From IMCC26256 sp037146835 (GTDB lineage: Bacteria > Actinomycetota > Acidimicrobiia > IMCC26256), in the NCBI GenBank assembly GCA_037146835.1, contig JBAWWI010000027.1:1-22381 (forward strand): a DNA stretch of 22,381 nucleotides. The letters run 5' to 3'. The notes under the pieces were generated by a model. The model saw nothing but the letters and a program-made list of their open reading frames with translations. It did no database searches and was not told the origin of the DNA. The translations under genes and the position numbers were made by a program. Numbering within the stretch: position 1 is the stretch's first letter; each line of letters begins with the position of its first letter. Positions 22,079 to 22,381 of this stretch are shown piece by piece.

Positions 22079-22381
22079 ATGACGCTGCGTGTGGTCCGGG
22101 TCCGCCCGGACCTACCGGCGATAGACCGGTCATTTGATTACCTAGTACCTGACGCGCTCGCGCATCAGATCTCGGTTGGGACCATCGTGCGAATTCCGCT
22201 TCACGGTAGGCGAGTTCGTGGATGGGTAGTTGAGGATTTTGTTGAGCCTGAGACGGAGATCTCTCGCATCCTCCCGTTGTTGAAAGTTGTTGGAGCCGGT
22301 CCTCCGCCAGAGATTCTTGAACTAGGTCGTTGGGCCGCTCGCCGCTGGATCGGTCCAGACGTCTCTTTCTTCGGCTCGGCC
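22079..22381 (+). CDS. priA: primosomal protein N' PriA, N-terminal part (3' partial)
   Basis: The frame starts at ATG 22079, 12 bases after metK, and is still open at the window edge after 101 codons. It matches the N-terminal 3' DNA-binding domain of PriA: VVRVRPDLPAIDRSFDYLVP at 5-24, VGTIVRIPLHGRRVRGWVV at 33-51 and the ELGRWAARRW helix at 81-90. PriA recognises stalled forks and restarts replication; many actinobacterial versions lack helicase activity, which cannot be judged because the helicase domain is outside the window. The position after metK matches actinobacterial gene order. Confidence 0.88.
   Translation, partial: MTLRVVRVRPDLPAIDRSFDYLVPDALAHQISVGTIVRIPLHGRRVRGWVVEDFVEPETEISRILPLLKVVGAGPPPEILELGRWAARRWIGPDVSFFGSA

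Noticed and set aside
1..22381. CRISPR arrays, insertion sequences, tRNA or rRNA genes
   Set aside because: No regularly spaced repeats, transposase motifs, terminal inverted repeats or RNA gene signatures were seen; almost all bases are in conserved + strand genes.

Overview
The window looks like chromosomal DNA of an actinobacterium (Actinomycetota). It is densely packed, all on the + strand, and mid-50s % GC by eye (not counted). The evidence is the gene order and some lineage-typical genes: clpS followed by a DUF2017 gene, a mihF-gmk-rpoZ-coaBC-metK-priA run, an actinobacterial-type CoaBC with a PAMHTEMW motif, and mIHF itself, which is largely confined to this phylum. The type IV pilus alignment genes, moderate GC and a class 1-type dihydroorotate dehydrogenase inside the pyr operon hint at a lineage outside the classical Actinomycetia, for example an Acidimicrobiia- or Thermoleophilia-like group. 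That placement is inference.

Layout. (1) 1-2582: the end of a type IV pilus operon, with a PilM-PilN fusion (5' end outside the window), PilO and a PilP/GspC-like membrane protein. (2) 2583-2703: a spacer with several short palindromes and a possible promoter. (3) 2704-8872: aroC-aroK-aroB-aroQ (shikimate pathway), an aminopeptidase P family gene, efp, nusB, clpS and a DUF2017 gene, with tiny gaps or 4-base overlaps. (4) 8873-9087: a regulatory leader with a promoter, a PyrR-binding hairpin with the CNGNGA hexaloop, a 34-codon leader reading frame with a good ribosome binding site, and an intrinsic terminator. (5) 9088-18098: pyrR-pyrB-pyrC-carA-carB-pyrD-pyrF, de novo UMP synthesis without pyrE or pyrK. 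(6) 18214-22381: mihF, gmk, rpoZ, coaBC, metK and the start of priA.

How it fits together. The aro block makes chorismate from DAHP-derived intermediates; shikimate dehydrogenase and EPSP synthase are elsewhere. The pyr block runs from bicarbonate and glutamine to UMP except for the orotate phosphoribosyltransferase step, and the uridine-nucleotide-sensing PyrR probably controls it through the leader RNA. The last block mixes nucleoid structure (mIHF), GMP phosphorylation, an RNA polymerase subunit, coenzyme A and S-adenosylmethionine synthesis, and replication restart.

There are no mobile elements, CRISPR arrays, rRNA or tRNA genes that I can see. Most of the window is conserved housekeeping content. 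The parts that merit a second look are the pyr leader, the missing pyrK, the GspL-like PilM-PilN fusion with its Gly/Thr repeat tails, stop-start-overlapping mini reading frames bridging some gene gaps, and the C-rich gmk-rpoZ spacer.
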